Positions 1 through 13,161 of a stretch of DNA of 64,000 nt are shown here, in pieces (position 1 is the stretch's first letter; each line of letters starts with the position of its first letter). Origin of the DNA: Mycocentrospora acerina (lineage: Eukaryota; Ascomycota; Dothideomycetes; Pleosporales); the NCBI GenBank assembly GCA_022701365.1, contig JAKUHH010000035.1, positions 124,001 to 188,000 on the forward strand, written 5' to 3'. The position numbers and the translations under genes were made by a program. The notes below the pieces were generated by a model that searched no databases, was not told the DNA's origin, and saw nothing but the letters and a program-made list of their open reading frames with translations.

Positions 1-1120
1 GTTGTGAAAGCCTACAATAGCATGGCTGAAACGATCTATAATATGACGGGAAAACGCAGAACTCAATGGTTCTCATCCGGCATCTTTCATCTGAATGAAC
101 TGCTTGGAAACGGTCGGCAGCGATAATTCTACTGATAGTGGCGACATAACTGTATTGAACTGGCGTCTCGAAATTTGCAACGCGGAATAAGGCAAGCAGT
201 GATTACAAAAATTCAGTCGAGATCCAGACTTTGTTTTGGGTAATCTGATCCGAGGTGATGGACAAGGCAGCGTATCATGCATTGGCCGCCTGAAAGTACC
301 AGGTAGGCGCGGGAACGGCGAGAAGGAGTTTTGAAAATTAGGGAGGAGATGCTGAGGTTGTAGGTACAGGAAATCCTGGATTAGGTATCAATACAGGTCA
401 CGGTATTTCAATGCTGGGGTAAATACAAGGATATAAGAGTAACTAGACGACGGACGCTAGAAAGAACAGAGAAGGTGCCCAGGCACGAGCATCTTAATAT
501 ATCTCAACTAGCGCCAAAAATCTAGCACTAATGCTGCTGTGCCGTTCCTAGGAACTCTAATCTATCGTTCATCCAGATATGTGTGTAGAAGATCTGTCCA
601 AGAATCCAAGCTTTTCGAATCCAAGAGATTTATAGATTTCGACCGATCCAGCTCTTCAGCCATTGGGGCGAATATCTATTTTCAGATAAAATCGTTGCAT
701 AGAACAGGAGGGTTGTATTACACATTTTCAAATCGACTAGTACTGCCACGGCTTAACTACAAGGGTGAATATGTAGCCAAGTAGATACCAACCCATGTAC
801 GACATCCATTTCCACAAATGAAGCGGTTGAGTTTCATTCACGATGTTTTCCTATGGCCTTTTGTTGCCTGTTCTCGATAGTTGGCAAGATACGCATGCAT
901 TCATTCTCGGATGTTGGTCCTGTGTCGGGCAAGATCCGAGATTTGCTTTGGTTGCACTATTTATGTATTTTTTGGTCTGTAGTTCATCCATTTCATATGG
1001 AGGCTTGGTGATGTGATCTGGTGTATAAATATGGGCAGTGAATCAGTTCAAGGTAACCATCACTTTTTAGAAACTCATCGCTTGACGTCTATTATCAATT
1101 TAGGCAATTCTCTATCTACA
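1..1120. other. Gene-poor left flank
   Basis: No open frame here has a recognisable product; the two short frames (73-282 minus, 539-784 plus) show no domain and no signal peptide. The right end must hold the promoter of the GH71 gene that starts at 1121. Nothing else is seen. Confidence 0.5.
1024..1031 (+). promoter_or_regulatory. TATA-like element upstream of the GH71 gene
   Basis: TATAAATA lies about 97 bp before the ATG at 1121, a usual spacing for a fungal core promoter. This is a motif match only. Confidence 0.35.
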
Positions 1121-4100
1121 ATGTGGTTTTCTTCCATCTTAGCGATTTTGCTTGGAATCTGCCATGTAGCGCAAGCAAAGGCCGTATTCGCGCACTTCAT
1201 GGTAAGTGTCGGGACAGCTTGATACATATTCAAAGATGAATCCAGCGCGCTGATAGATTATAAGATGCAAAATACAGAGTTATTTACAACCGCTAAATGG
1301 GAGAAAGAAATACAAGACGCAAAGGACGCACACATTGATGGGTTTGCGCTCAACATCGTCTGGCCATGGAACCCTCTCATGACCCAGCTTTCGAACGCCT
1401 TTACGGCGGCGAACAACAAGAAAGGCTTCTACATGATATTCTCGTTCGATTACGCTGGGGGAGACCCTGATGTCGGGTGGCCCAAGAATGAAGTCATCAA
1501 CTTGCTCAAGATCTATGGGAAGAACGGCGCATACTTCCAGCATGATGGTAACGTTCCTCTCGTTTCCACATTCGAAGGACCAGCGTGGTACAAAGATTGG
1601 CCAGAAATTAAAAAGACTGTCCCGTGTCACTTTGTACCTAGTTGGTCATCTTTGGGAGCCAAGAGAGCGATGTCTTCTGGTGTTGTGGTAAGCTCGCCTC
1701 TATGTTTTGGAGTCGTACCTGCTGTTGAGGATTTCTGACAATAGACACGATAGGACGGTCTCTTCAGCTGGGGAGCTTGGCCTGAGGGTCCCAATAACAT
1801 GAATACTGAAATCGATGCGTCTTACAAGGAATTTCTTAACGGTAAAACCTATATGATGCCGGTCGCGCCATGGTTTTATACCAATCTCCCTAACTTCGGT
1901 GGCAAGAACTGGGTTTGGCGAGGGGACTCTCTTTGGTCCGATCGCTGGCATCACGTCTGGTTTAGAAATCCCGAATATGTTCAGATCATCTCCTGGAACG
2001 ATTATGGGGAGTCGCACTATATTAGTGACATTGATGAGAGCCAGATGGAAGCCTTTGGTCGCGGTGGAGCGCCCTACAACTATGCTCTTGGTATGAGCCA
2101 TCGCGGTTGGAGAATGCTGCTGCCATATGTCATTGACATATACAAGACGGGTACAGGCACTATTCATGTAGAGAAGGTAGTAGCTTGGCATCGCCTTACA
2201 GCTGGAGCCCTTTGTAGTACGGGAGGAACTAAGGGCAACACAGCATCACAACTACAAAAGGAGTATACACCAGCTCAGATCCTCGAGGACGCTGTGTTCT
2301 ACACCGCAATGTTATCGTCAGACGCCCAACTCGTCGTTACCATTGGTAACAATGTCGTTGCCAATGCCGACTGGACGAGGAAACCAAAGAACGGCATGGG
2401 AATTTACCAGGGTAGGGTCGCGTTTGGCGGTCGGACAGGGCAGGTTGTTATCAAGATCATGAGGAACAACGCCGAGGTATTCAGGTTTACCGGAACTAAC
2501 CCCATCACCGCAGCGTGCACCAATCCAAATGGTCTTGCAAACTACAACGCCGCTGTGGGCTATGCTGATGGTCCGAGAGTCACTGTTACTACGCCGGCTC
2601 TCAGCACGTACAATTGTACAGAAGGATTCGGCGCGGGCGATTACAATGAGCTCTGCAAATATGCCTGCCAGTACGGCTACTGCCCTGAAACTTGTACATG
2701 CAGGGCAATGGGACCCTTGCTTACAGCTCCTAAGGAAACTGGCAAAAAAGGGTACCCAAAGCCGGGGGTACTTTGCGGATTCAAAGGTCTCTGCGACTTC
2801 GGCTGTATTCATGGGAACTGCCCTTCAGCACTCTGCACGACCGACCCGGCTGCGGACGGGAAGTGTGCCTTGCCAGTGGAATTGCCCATGCCGCCACTTC
2901 CTACTCCGGGTAGCGGCAGTATCAGCAATGATTTTGATGGATGCGTAAAAGGAACAGGTGTCGGAAACATGCAGGGTCTCTGTGATTTCTCGTGTTGGTA
3001 TGGATTCTGCCCACGACCGTGCACATGCCTGGAGCGTGGAACTACCAGGAGAACTCGGCCAGTGGCGACGAAAAAGAGTGGTAAGCTTACGAATAAATAC
3101 TTAGAAATAATATGATATATTTGCTAATCACTTAACGATCTAGGATACTCCGTTCAAGGAATGACTATGGACTACAGCAGTCTTTGCAACTTCACTGTTT
3201 GGCACAATTACCTTGCCACGGCAGCCTGTACCGATGATATAGCCAAAGCTGCAGACTATTACGCTAATTTTCCAGCTATCGGCGTGTTTGCATCATCAAG
3301 TTCCAAGCGAGCTGTTCGTACTCTGCGAAGAGAGATATCGAAGGACCGCAGACAGACTAACTCCATTCCGAATTATCTAAGATTTACCACCGAATATATC
3401 AAAAACTTGTGCAAACGTCCTGGTAAGTTCTTTGGTTCAAATATGGTTCCTATGCTATTAGATGCTTGATAGCTCATTCCAATAAAAGAGTCCAGCTAAT
3501 TGATGTGTAGGCCCTCACTGGGGGGTGTATCTTTGTCGGTACGTAAACCAACCCACAGAAGCCAAAGCCTCGCTCTTTGGAAGTGATGATTGGTCAAAGA
3601 AATGGAAAGATGCTGGTGGATCAGAGGAGTCAGTCTCGCATATTTTCGAAGCCTATACCGTAGCAAACAAAAGGATGGATTTGAAAGGCTCTTACAAAGA
3701 TGATTTCCAAAGGACTATTGCGGCAGTTTATGGTGGCAGCACAGAACCTTGGGGTGGATTCGTCATGTCAGGAGAGCAGTGGCGCTGTGGTGATATGGTG
3801 AGCAACAGCAAGTGGTAAGGGAACTTTCCTTGTTCCAGCTATAGTTGGTCAATGTTCTTTGTACTTACAGCTAACTTCGTGTCCCTACGAAAACAGCACC
3901 ATGCAGACTGTCGAATTCCCACTGGAGAGGAGCAATGTACCAGTCTTCAACATGATGTTGCAGCAGTTCTCAAACATACACATACTCTACAATAGTATAT
4001 TTACAGCCACTACGATAGTTCAGGTCGATTTGTACGCGAAGGCTCAAAAGGTAGGTATCATCCTGTTCGGTCCTGTACACTTGTGCTTGGTGCTAAGCCT

Positions 4101-5273
4101 GAAATAGCTGGTCAAAGAGTTCGGAAAAGAGGATGAAGTGCTTCCAAAGATTCTCCAAGGAGTTGCAGATTCACTTGGAATTATTGCGTTGGTTGGTGGC
4201 GGCGCGGTTATGTCTGGGGTATGTAGACAGCAGGGCGATTTCCTTCATCATCATGGTTGGTCCAATACAAACAAACAGAACGCCAGTTGACTTTTTGCAA
4301 TAGGCTATGACGACTGCTTTTACCGCCATAGGCGGGGCGGCTGGCGTTGCGACCTCTGGCATTAGTCTGTTCAAAACCTTTTCCGATGATGGCGACGAGT
4401 AAGTTTTTAATTCTTTGCTTTTATGATTCTCATAAACGAGACTTGCTCACATCGTAACTTAGAGCGAAGAAGCAAATGGAAAGAGTAGGCAGCCTCCAAG
4501 AGAAAACCGCAGTCATTGCTACACAGTTACGGAATGGATTGGTCTCCTCACTTACACAACTGTTCTCGGGAACAGATGATGGTCTGGTTGCTTTAACGTC
4601 ACTGATTCAACATGGCCACTTTTTGGAACCCGCTGGTAACATCCCAAATGCTATCAAACCTTTGGAACAAGTGTTTTTGGCGCAACTGATACCGGCTGCA
4701 TGGAAGCAGGATTCAAGTGTTAGTTACTTCCCTCACCCTGAAAAATGCTTGTTTTTGTCCAAACTCGCACCAGTTCAGTGATCCTCAGCTTTACAACCAG
4801 CCCCTACTGACTTTGTCCGTTTCTAGGTCCATCCTGTACTCCTTGTTGCAGAAGGCTTAGGCCAGCCTTTCCCAGCCCCAAGATTCGATGACGCTAAGGA
4901 AGTAGTGTTCGAGCATGAAGGCTATACGATGTGGCTTCTCGACGCATCGCCCTGCATTCGATCAAGTCTTCCCAACTCATTTCCCATTTGTTATGACATC
5001 TACAACAAACTTCGCGGCTATGACACGCTCAAAAGTTCTGCCGACGTTTCTGTTCGAGACCTTGTGGAATCGGCCTTCGATGCTTGGCAGTTGAAGCAAA
5101 GGGACCCTGCGTGGAAACTAGATGCCAACTTTATAAGCCCAGGGGATAAATTGCCACTTTTGCGAGGCGCGCGAACCCCGGGCTTCTTTCCAGTTCCAGT
5201 TTGCACTTATGAAGTCCTTGCGAAGAATCTTGGCCCAGACCCGAAGTGTCCAGATTATCCGTGCTGCCCGTAG
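1121..5273 (+). CDS. Secreted GH71 alpha-1,3-glucanase (mutanase) with Cys-rich repeats and a long C-terminal extension
   Basis: Ten exons: 1121-1201, 1265-1687, 1754-3080, 3144-3422, 3511-3797, 3871-4050, 4108-4218, 4304-4398, 4463-4718, 4827-5273. All phases agree and give 1161 aa. Residues 1-19 are a signal peptide (MWFSSILAILLGICHVAQA), followed by KAVFAHFM, the usual start of mature GH71 enzymes. Further GH71 blocks include DAHIDGFALN, STFEGPAW, DGLFSWGAWPEG and IISWNDYGESHYI. The family hydrolyses alpha-1,3-glucan of fungal cell walls or dental-type mutan. After the catalytic part come three Cys-rich modules (around CKYACQYGYCPETCTC, CDFGCIHGNCPSALC and CDFSCWYGFCPRPCTC). About 550 further residues follow, including a Gly/Ala-rich hydrophobic stretch (exons 7-8, 4150-4380) and a C-terminus ending CPDYPCCP. 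Many GH71 enzymes are much shorter, so the tail is the odd part; I do not recognise its function. The gene could be two neighbouring genes, but the phases join cleanly throughout. Confidence 0.85.
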
Positions 5274-6106
5274 CTTTTGGTTGGTGGGAAGATATCTCGG
5301 AAGAATATCGATGAAACGAGGAAACCATCGAGTGGATAGAAGAAATGTGGTTGGATAAAGGAGTAGTCGAGAATTGGCTTGAATGGAAAGTTCTTATGGA
5401 ATTGCTTAGACTTGTATGTGCACCTTCGGTCGTCTTTTCGACCTTTTTCATGTTGCTTTGCGTGAAGCTTCTACTGTGCTACTCCTCTTATAATAGGAAA
5501 GCTTACAAGCCTTATTACTTTCTCAAACAATTTTATTTTAATTCACTTTGAGATCCCAAGGGATTCCATTGAAGGTTGGTCCATGTATAATAAGAGCGAA
5601 TACCTGCGTAGACAACGAGTCTGGTGCCGCGCGAAAGACCTTGAAAATTTAAGACTGAAGAAGACAATGCCGTCATTCCAACGCAACAAGACTAAAGTCT
5701 CAAGTAAAATGAGTTGGTCGCGCAGACTTGGGCTTACAGTCATAACCAAGTTCACCTCCGTGATAAATATATCTTTAAGCGTTCCCCGATCTCAAAACTC
5801 AGGAACAGTCCTGACCGAGTTGAACTATCCAAAATGGGTGGCTGTAGAAGTATTAAAGTCAATAGGCGCAAGGATTTGCTACAGCTGGCGATACTGATTA
5901 CTTATGAAAGCCAGAAAAAGGGCTTATATGGGCGTGAGTATGAATGCTAGGATCAGTATAGAGAGATTCATGTAAAACACCCAGTCAATAAGTTTATGAA
6001 CGGGTGACATGGCAAAAAAATCAAAGTGATAGTGAGCCCTGCAGCTGCAATATTCCATTATATGCATGAAAAGAATTGTCTGAATTGTTCGTAACTTCGT
6101 TCCTCT
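5274..6106. other. Intergenic, convergent 3' ends
   Basis: This lies between the 3' ends of the GH71 gene and the amino-acid permease. Two overlapping short frames (5583-5897 and 5714-5950) have no domain and no splice support. I see nothing functional beyond likely terminators. Confidence 0.4.
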
Positions 6107-7774
6107 CTAAGTACCTTTAAGGCGACCCGACCAAAGATCAATCGTATTAGCACGAGCAAACTACAACATGTTAGTGAAAATTCTTCGAAGAGACACAACA
6201 TAAGCTTACCCTCGATTTCTTTATGAGCTTCCAACCAATGATAGGAATGATGAAAATCGGTATTCCGACATACGAAGCGATGAAGTCGGCCGTGCTCCAG
6301 TTTCCTTTCAGAAAGACGGGGAAACCAGTGATTAACGTGATAATCGTGGCCCCGATGAACCCCCACCAAGCCGTATATGGCTGAAACGGGCCCTTCCACG
6401 GTAAACTGTCCCGGCTCAGTCCCTGTGCCTTCATCGCAGCGTGGAAGCGAATGTAGCAGAAACACAAAGTTGCCCAGCCGATCAGCCCAGCAACGGTACT
6501 CAAATTCATTAACCAGCTGAAAGCTTGCGCAGCACCACCAGTGCCCAAACTCAGATATGCAAGAGGTCCGAAGAGCCACGAGGCAATGACTGCCACATAT
6601 GGCACACCATTCTTCCAGGTGCGGCCAAAGACTTGTGGGAGCTGGCGGTCCGTGGTCATGGCTACGATGATGCGAGACCCGACCCAGCAATACGAACTAC
6701 CTGCTGACCAGGCGGAAATAAGAATGCAGGCGTTGACAATCGAAGGAAGAGCGACAATGCCGGCTTGCTTAATAGCGATGACCCAGGGCGAAGAGTTGGC
6801 GTTTCCAGTGCCTGAGACAAGGCCTGGATCTCTTGGGTCGACAATGAGTCCGATGAGGAGAGCGCCCAGGACGTAGAAGAGCGCAATACGGTAGGTGACA
6901 CGCCTAGCGGACTTGGGGATGGCAACGTGTGGGTCTACGCTCTCAGCTGCTGTAATAACTACGACCTCAACACCGATAAAGGAGAACGAAGCATTGACGA
7001 ATGCAGCCAAAAATCCCAAGAAGTGGCCTGTGGATCCCGGAATGCCATTGTAATCGACCCAAGCCCCAGGGTCATTCCAGTACCGGAAACCGGTGGTTTT
7101 GCCGTTCGGCGCGCCGCCACTCGTGATGACGATGGACACGATGACAAGACCGAGGAAGCAAGCGACTTTAATGGCTCCTGCGACAACCTCAGACTCTCCA
7201 AAGAAGCGCACGCTCAAAAGGTTGATCGCTAGAATCAGGACAAGACTAATCGTGATGACCACGGCAGGAGACATGTCAGTCCAGTAGCCAACTAGGATAG
7301 CTGATGCTGAGCATTCGGCTGCAATAGAGATGGTGTAACAGTATCCATAACTGATGGCTAACGAGAAGCCAACAGCGGGGTCGATAAAACGGCTTGCAAA
7401 ATGAGGAAAAGAACCAGCTGTAGGTATCTAGGTGGAGATAAGTACAATATGCTCAGAGAAGGTGGTGATTCACTAACCACTGTAGCCAACTCAGCAATAC
7501 TTTGCATGACACACCATAAAACACTTCCGACAATGATATACGAGAGCAAGAGGCCTGCTGGCCCAGCATTTGCATAGGCAGCGCCAGTTCCGATGAAAAG
7601 ACCTGTCCCAATGCCAGAACAGAAACCAATCATAGTAACATGATAGTTCTTTAGACGGCGTTGTGTGGCACCATGGCCGCCAACGTTAAGCTGCGGTTCA
7701 AGTATGGACTGACGGTCGGAGGCATGATGGTCGGAATAGGGCGAGTTTTCGACGTCCCGATTGTGGTCCAACAT
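6107..7774 (-). CDS. Amino-acid permease (YAT/AAP family)
   Basis: Three exons read on the minus strand: 7774-7478, 7427-6210, 6160-6107. They give 522 aa, the usual length of fungal amino-acid permeases. The first transmembrane segment carries the family motif (IGFCSGIGTGLFIGTGAAYA). About twelve hydrophobic segments follow, with SFIGVEVVVITAAES in the usual position after the fifth. Such proteins are plasma-membrane proton symporters for amino acids; the substrate cannot be told. An in-frame upstream Met at 7861 exists, but MLDHNRDVENS at 7774 gives the usual short hydrophilic N-terminus and was preferred. The last exon codes only 17 residues and replaces a read-through tail; its acceptor (TTGTAG) and the in-frame stop support it. 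Confidence 0.88.
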
Positions 7775-10555
7775 GGTAGCAGAGAATCTAGGGAAGCAAA
7801 TGCACACACGGAAGTAACAAGTCGTCAGCCATGCGAGGCTCCCTTCTATAATAGCATGCACACGATCTCCAGTCGATCAGAGAATTCTCTTCGACACCGT
7901 CCAAAGCACGTCATCAGATTTACCGCAAGCCTGGACCGCCACCCGGTAACTTTGCACGTAAGAGCTTCTCATATATATGTTCGGAATGAGCAGCTCGTGA
8001 TCCGTGTGGTTGCAACTAATGGGCGTGGTCAACGTAAGATGGCTCATGAGCGGAATCTCGGGGAACAGCGGGTCCATGCATTGCATAGGGGAAGTCTCGA
8101 GCCGGTACCGCCATGCAGAAATTCGAGAACGACCGGCAATTGTGCCTGTAAACGTACTCCAGCGCCGCGCTTTCGATGTCACAAAGTAAACATGGGGCCG
8201 TTGTCGGCTGTCAGGGTCATGCAGGGCAGATCGTCACCTTGTCGGCAATTGGGTCTGTGCGAGATGACTTGCGACAACTGAGTGCTGACCTCAGTGGCGT
8301 ACCTAGATATTTTTGAGCTACGCAAGGCCGCACGCGCTGTTGTATGCACAATATATATTGCCCCAACAGATTTGCTGACTCTTCTCAGTGTATGTGAAAT
8401 CTTGAGGTGTGGTTCGACAATGAGCTAGAAAGCAATGATTTCCTAGTAATGATTTTAATGTTTGCATTGACAGAAGCCACCGTTTTTCGGATTTCGTGCA
8501 TGGGGTCACCTCGGCATTACTCGTATTTTGTGGCACCAACTTTTTCTTCATGCTAGTCAGTACCACGCTAGCTTTTGCCTCACGCCGACCTCTCGAGTGG
8601 ATTTTGCGTGCGTAAATTTGCAATAGACGAGCACGCAATCTTTTCAGCTTTCTCGCAATCCACGTATAATATAATTTCATCTATAGCTCAGTCACAAGTT
8701 GTTGCAGTTGTTTTGAAACAATTTTCTAGTAATCTTGAGCATGGTGATGGGGTCCTGACTGATGCGTCTTTCAATCTCGTCAGCGTTGTACTGATAGCTG
8801 CGCAAAACGACATTTGATCTCAAAACGTCTGCTATTGTAGAGTATCCAAGCTCAAGATTCAACTAAGGAGACGCTGCTGCATGAACGGCCCGCCACCGGT
8901 CGGCGTTGAGTACTCGTCATTGCCGGCACAACAGGGTAGCTCAGCTGATTCAAGCCTTAGCGAAAGTACAAGCAACGAACAGTCTTGCTAGGCTGCCAAC
9001 TCCACGTGCCATCCAGAGATGCAGCTCTGAATCACGACGCTAAACAAAGACCATTACAAAGTCCCAGATATAGACAGGGAACGATGAGGAGTCTGGAGAA
9101 GCCTCAGGCGAATTTTTAGCTATATGGTTAGCTCATTGCTATGAATCACTTGCCGTGGGGACTCCACAGTATCACCCCTGACATGTCCAAGAAAAGAAGC
9201 TTCAAGGAATTCCGTATCCAAGAGGCACTATTACCGTGCCCGCTGAGCTAAAAGCTTCACTTTAGTTACATGATTCTCACTAATTAGAATTCTACAAAGA
9301 TTGTGGCTTGTGAAAAAGCTTAAAACAAGCTGTCAGTAGCCTCCAGTTTGTCCGAGTATGCCAGTCTGGGCTAAATTCGGGCAGTTCTAGAATCATGAAG
9401 AAGAAAACTCCAATTGTAAAAATTACGAAGTTGAAGGGAAATGCCGTTCTAACCTACTCCACGTTACTAATGCGTCCGCGTACTTGAAATTATTCCCTTT
9501 TCCGGAATGTTCAATTTGGATTAGTTCAAGCATTATCTAGAATTGGTGGATCCAAAGATCTCTGACGACGTTGCTCATCCTTATAAATTGCGAGTCAGAC
9601 CGCAATGATTTCGTGACAAACCCGCTTCCATGATCGATTCTTGTCTGAGTACTCACAGAGTTAGTTCCCCCTACGTAAGAGGAAATTTTCATTCGCGGAC
9701 GCAGTCGAGACTGAATCCTTCGAGTAAAGTACGAAAATGAGACACCTGGCTCGAGGTCTAGTACTCCAAAGTGATTTGGCGGTATAGGCTAGAGAAGATA
9801 TGTATTGACGTTCGAACAGTACGTTGCGGTGTCGTGAGTTTCGGATGATTCTTTATTCTTACATAACCATATTATGTGCTTTTAGCAGAATCAAAATACG
9901 GGGGATGGTTTGAAGGTTGGCTAAGTGCCTACACTCCTGCCTTTTGTGTTTCGGCTTAGCAGCCGCTTACACAGCTCCGTATCATCTCACAAGTGTCAGG
10001 CTGATAACCTGCTTTATCAGTATGTTCAAGGAATGATAGTACAAATCCAGATATGTAGCTTGCTAGCAATGTTGAATTAGAATATATTAGAAATTACTTG
10101 CTAACTTTCGTGATCGTAACTGACACAGTACAGTGCACGTACATGTTTGTCTTAGCTTTAGAGCATTTGACTACCATGACATGTGTGAATTTCATAATTA
10201 CAATGCTATAATGATACTAAGCGGCGCGTCACAGCTATTTCGATATTGGGCGTTGCACCTGAAATTGCTTATCCTCCTTGAGTAGATGCCTCTTTGGTAG
10301 TAGCGTGCACACCTTGGAGCTATAATCGCTTGGTTGTAATCGTCGCTTCCTGTAGGATTTGTAAAGATACAATCCGAACACAACGCTAGATCTGTAGAAT
10401 GTAGAAGGGGAAGGGGAAATAAATAAATTTCTCATAATTCGATCCTCATTTTCTCAAATCCTCCAATACGATAAGATCCAAAGCTTCAGGCGGCTGTAAC
10501 AAAGTGTGGAAATTAGTTGAGATTAAGAATAGTGTAAATCTGTAATTCGGTCCGT
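7775..10555. other. 2.8-kb gene-poor interval
   Basis: This is the largest gene-free stretch in the left half, upstream of the permease and downstream of the exchanger. The open frames near 7661-8281, 8318-8817 and 10198-10435 are antisense shadows or lack any domain. Between about 8820 and 10190 no frame reaches 60 codons. I found no transposon ends, long repeat or tRNA by eye. Confidence 0.4.
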
Positions 10556-11801
10556 CTAATTGCCAGTACCTATACCCCGGATTATCGTAACTTCTAGCAC
10601 TATGAATACAACATAGGCGATCAGCATCCAAAGTCCAATCCACCAACAAAATCTTCCGCCAAACCAAATCGTCGCAGTGAACACAACTGTTGAGCCCCAC
10701 AATACCCCTAGTTCAGGAACGTTTACATTGCCATGTTTAAACTTTCCCGAGGTGTCAAGCATGACGACTCCTGAGCACAATGTGAGCAGGAAAATATTGC
10801 TGCCGGCTGTGTTCGCGACTAGAACACCAACATGACCTCGGCGCCCGCTCATTACAGCAACAAACTTCTCGGGAAGTGTCGTGGCGACCGCGAGAATTAT
10901 GACGCCAAAAAGCACATCCGAGATACCAAATTCATCCGTGATAGTCGTGGCGGCGTGAGAAAGTACATAGCCTGCAAGACAAATGGCAAAAAACCCGAAT
11001 AGAAGATATGATATATGATAGCGTAACGTGTGTCGCCTCCGGGATCTTGCTCCAGGCGGCACAAGAGTAGAGGAGCTGCTATCTTGAGCAGTTTGCTCAT
11101 TCGATTCGATAAGATCTGATACATTCGGTATATCTTCGTTCACAGCAGTACTAGTAGGCGTTCTTTCGACGATGCCTGTTATATCGGATCTATCAATACT
11201 CTCATCATCGCTGCTATCGTCGGAGTCGGAGTCGGAGTCGGAGTCTTCAGGAGCAGTCAGATTTCCCTTACTGATTGCCCATCCGACAGATCCAATGTAG
11301 ATAGCAAAAAAAGCGACCAAGACAGCACCACAAACTGGCCATGTCGTTTTACTCGGAAGATATATAATGGGCAATACGAAAGTTGTCAGAACCAGCAGGA
11401 TGAGTGAATAGATGCGCGAGCTTCGGTCGAATTGAATCGGTTGGTTTTTGTCATGGAACATAAGACCAAGAGAAAACGCCCCTAAGATGTTGGAGATGGC
11501 AGATCCAACGACATTTCCGATTGCCAAAGATGGGCGATCACGTGCGAGGGATGCAATGACAACGGCGAGCTATGACATCAGATGTAGTTAGTTTTCTGAA
11601 GATGGCAATAATCTAGAGCTGCATGCATACCTCTTCCCACTCCCCTCCCGCAGTAAGAAGGCCAATAAGTGTCTCTGGAATGCGGGTGTAACGAGCGACG
11701 AGAGCAGTATGGTCGACAAACTTGTCGGCGCCAAATTCCAAGAGAAAAAGGGCGGCAATGAAAGCGGCGATATTGAAGGCCACCGCGTCGGCATTCGCCA
11801 T
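10556..11801 (-). CDS. Sodium/calcium exchanger-family membrane protein
   Basis: Two exons, 11801-11631 and 11569-10556, give 394 aa. The two alpha-repeats of the Ca2+/cation antiporter superfamily are visible. The first is GLLTAGGEWEELAVVIASL followed by SLAIGNVVGSAISNILGA; the second is AVATTLPEKFVAVMSGRRG followed by ANTAGSNIFLLTLCSG. About ten membrane segments surround an acidic cytosolic loop near residues 150-165 made of DSDSDSDSDD and DDES. Such proteins exchange Ca2+ for Na+, K+ or H+ at organelle or plasma membranes; the ion pair is not decidable. The intron falls between GGEWEE and LAVV, inside the first repeat. The start at 11801 gives a short N-terminus before the first helix. 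Confidence 0.85.
11220..11245. repeat. GGAGTC hexamer repeat in the exchanger loop
   Basis: Four tandem copies of a TCGGAG unit encode the Asp-Ser run of the exchanger's acidic loop. Such coding microsatellites change loop length by slippage without a frameshift. Confidence 0.6.
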
Positions 11802-13161
11802 GGCCGCTCTGATAACAGGAGAAAATATGAGAGGCGTTCACTTGATTACATGCTGAAGATCATCGATCTTTGAAGATGGTGAATATTTGAGAATGTGGTC
11901 ATAGATTCTTTACTTCTGAGCAGGATGATCATGCCAAGACCAACCATATTAGCGTGACAGGTGACACCATCACCTGAATTAAGTACAACGACAAGTTCAA
12001 TGATTAAAGATCACAACACGATTCAAATTCAATAGAGTCGGGAGTAACTTAGATGCAATACCTGCGTTGCAAAGATTAACACGCTGCCCGAGGTGTACAT
12101 TCGATCAATAGAAGTGCCCCGCTACTCAGCAAGCACAAGTGCATCACAAACAACGCATACCTCGAATTAGAAATTTCGAGTTTCACAATCAATTCTACCA
12201 TTGGGAGAGAAATATTCCTAGCGGAAGTGTCGCGTGGGGCAATTAGCGCTTTGGCGGATCCTGACGCACTGAATCGCACCTCGCATGGTTGGAAGCGCTT
12301 GCGAGCTGCGACTTTGTTGTTAGAGAGGTCGAGGATGTTTCAAAAGGCGGACCGGCAGTGCATGTACCTAAATATTATAAGCACTTGGTAGACGTTGCAG
12401 ACAATGAAAGCGCATCTCCTTATCTTGATCGAGAGCAGTGGTAGTTGAGCATGTGTTTAGCAGTAGCGTATGTGTCCGAGACGATTCCGCTCCCGGGCCG
12501 TCCCTTTGGTCCAGCTCCACTGCCAACCTCCTTCAGGTATTTCCACCGAACTCTACTTCACTACCTACTACAGTGACAGTAACAATCTGCAAAAAATTAT
12601 ATGATAATGCAGTCGTCAATCAAGTAGCTAAGCTGTAGGCTTTGATCAGATCACAGAGCTTCGTACGATAAATGAGCCAACTCATCCTAGCACAGATGAC
12701 AGAGCTCTGGGGCTCAGCAACTGCGCCGCATTAGACCCATGCGAGTACCTAATTTTGCAATTACGCGAAGCATCATGGCGCAGTTGCTTCATTGTACCCT
12801 CGTCATACTATCAAAAAGGCAGCCAAATTTTTTCAACTTGAATATGATTCTTGACGTGAGCCACATCGTGTTATTGTGGGCTATAGGTTGTAATTCGAGT
12901 CAGAACCATGCTCCAGTCTTGCGGTACACGTTGTGCTTCGCGCTTCGCGCTTCGATCCCGCGCACTGGCAGCGAATGACATCTGCTCTTGCTCCAGCGGC
13001 TACCCATGCCTTGGTGTGCCACCCGAATCCTCCCACTGCCTCAGCCGCCCGTAACGTCTCAGGTTGAGCCATCTTATAATACGTAGGATGTCACTGCTGT
13101 ACTTACATTTTCAACCAGACGTCCCTAATTTTTATTCTTTTCAAATTCTTTTTGTAATACC
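11802..13161. other. Divergent intergenic region between exchanger and first NLR
   Basis: This holds the promoters of two divergent genes. Short frames at 12076-12279, 12438-12638 and 12739-12978 have no recognisable product. A short CGCTTCG tandem (about 12935-12955) is the only repeat noticed. Confidence 0.4.

Noticed and set aside
298..311. 14-base match between 298-311 and about 28636-28649
   Set aside because: A few 14-mers shared by chance are expected in 64 kb; flanks do not match.
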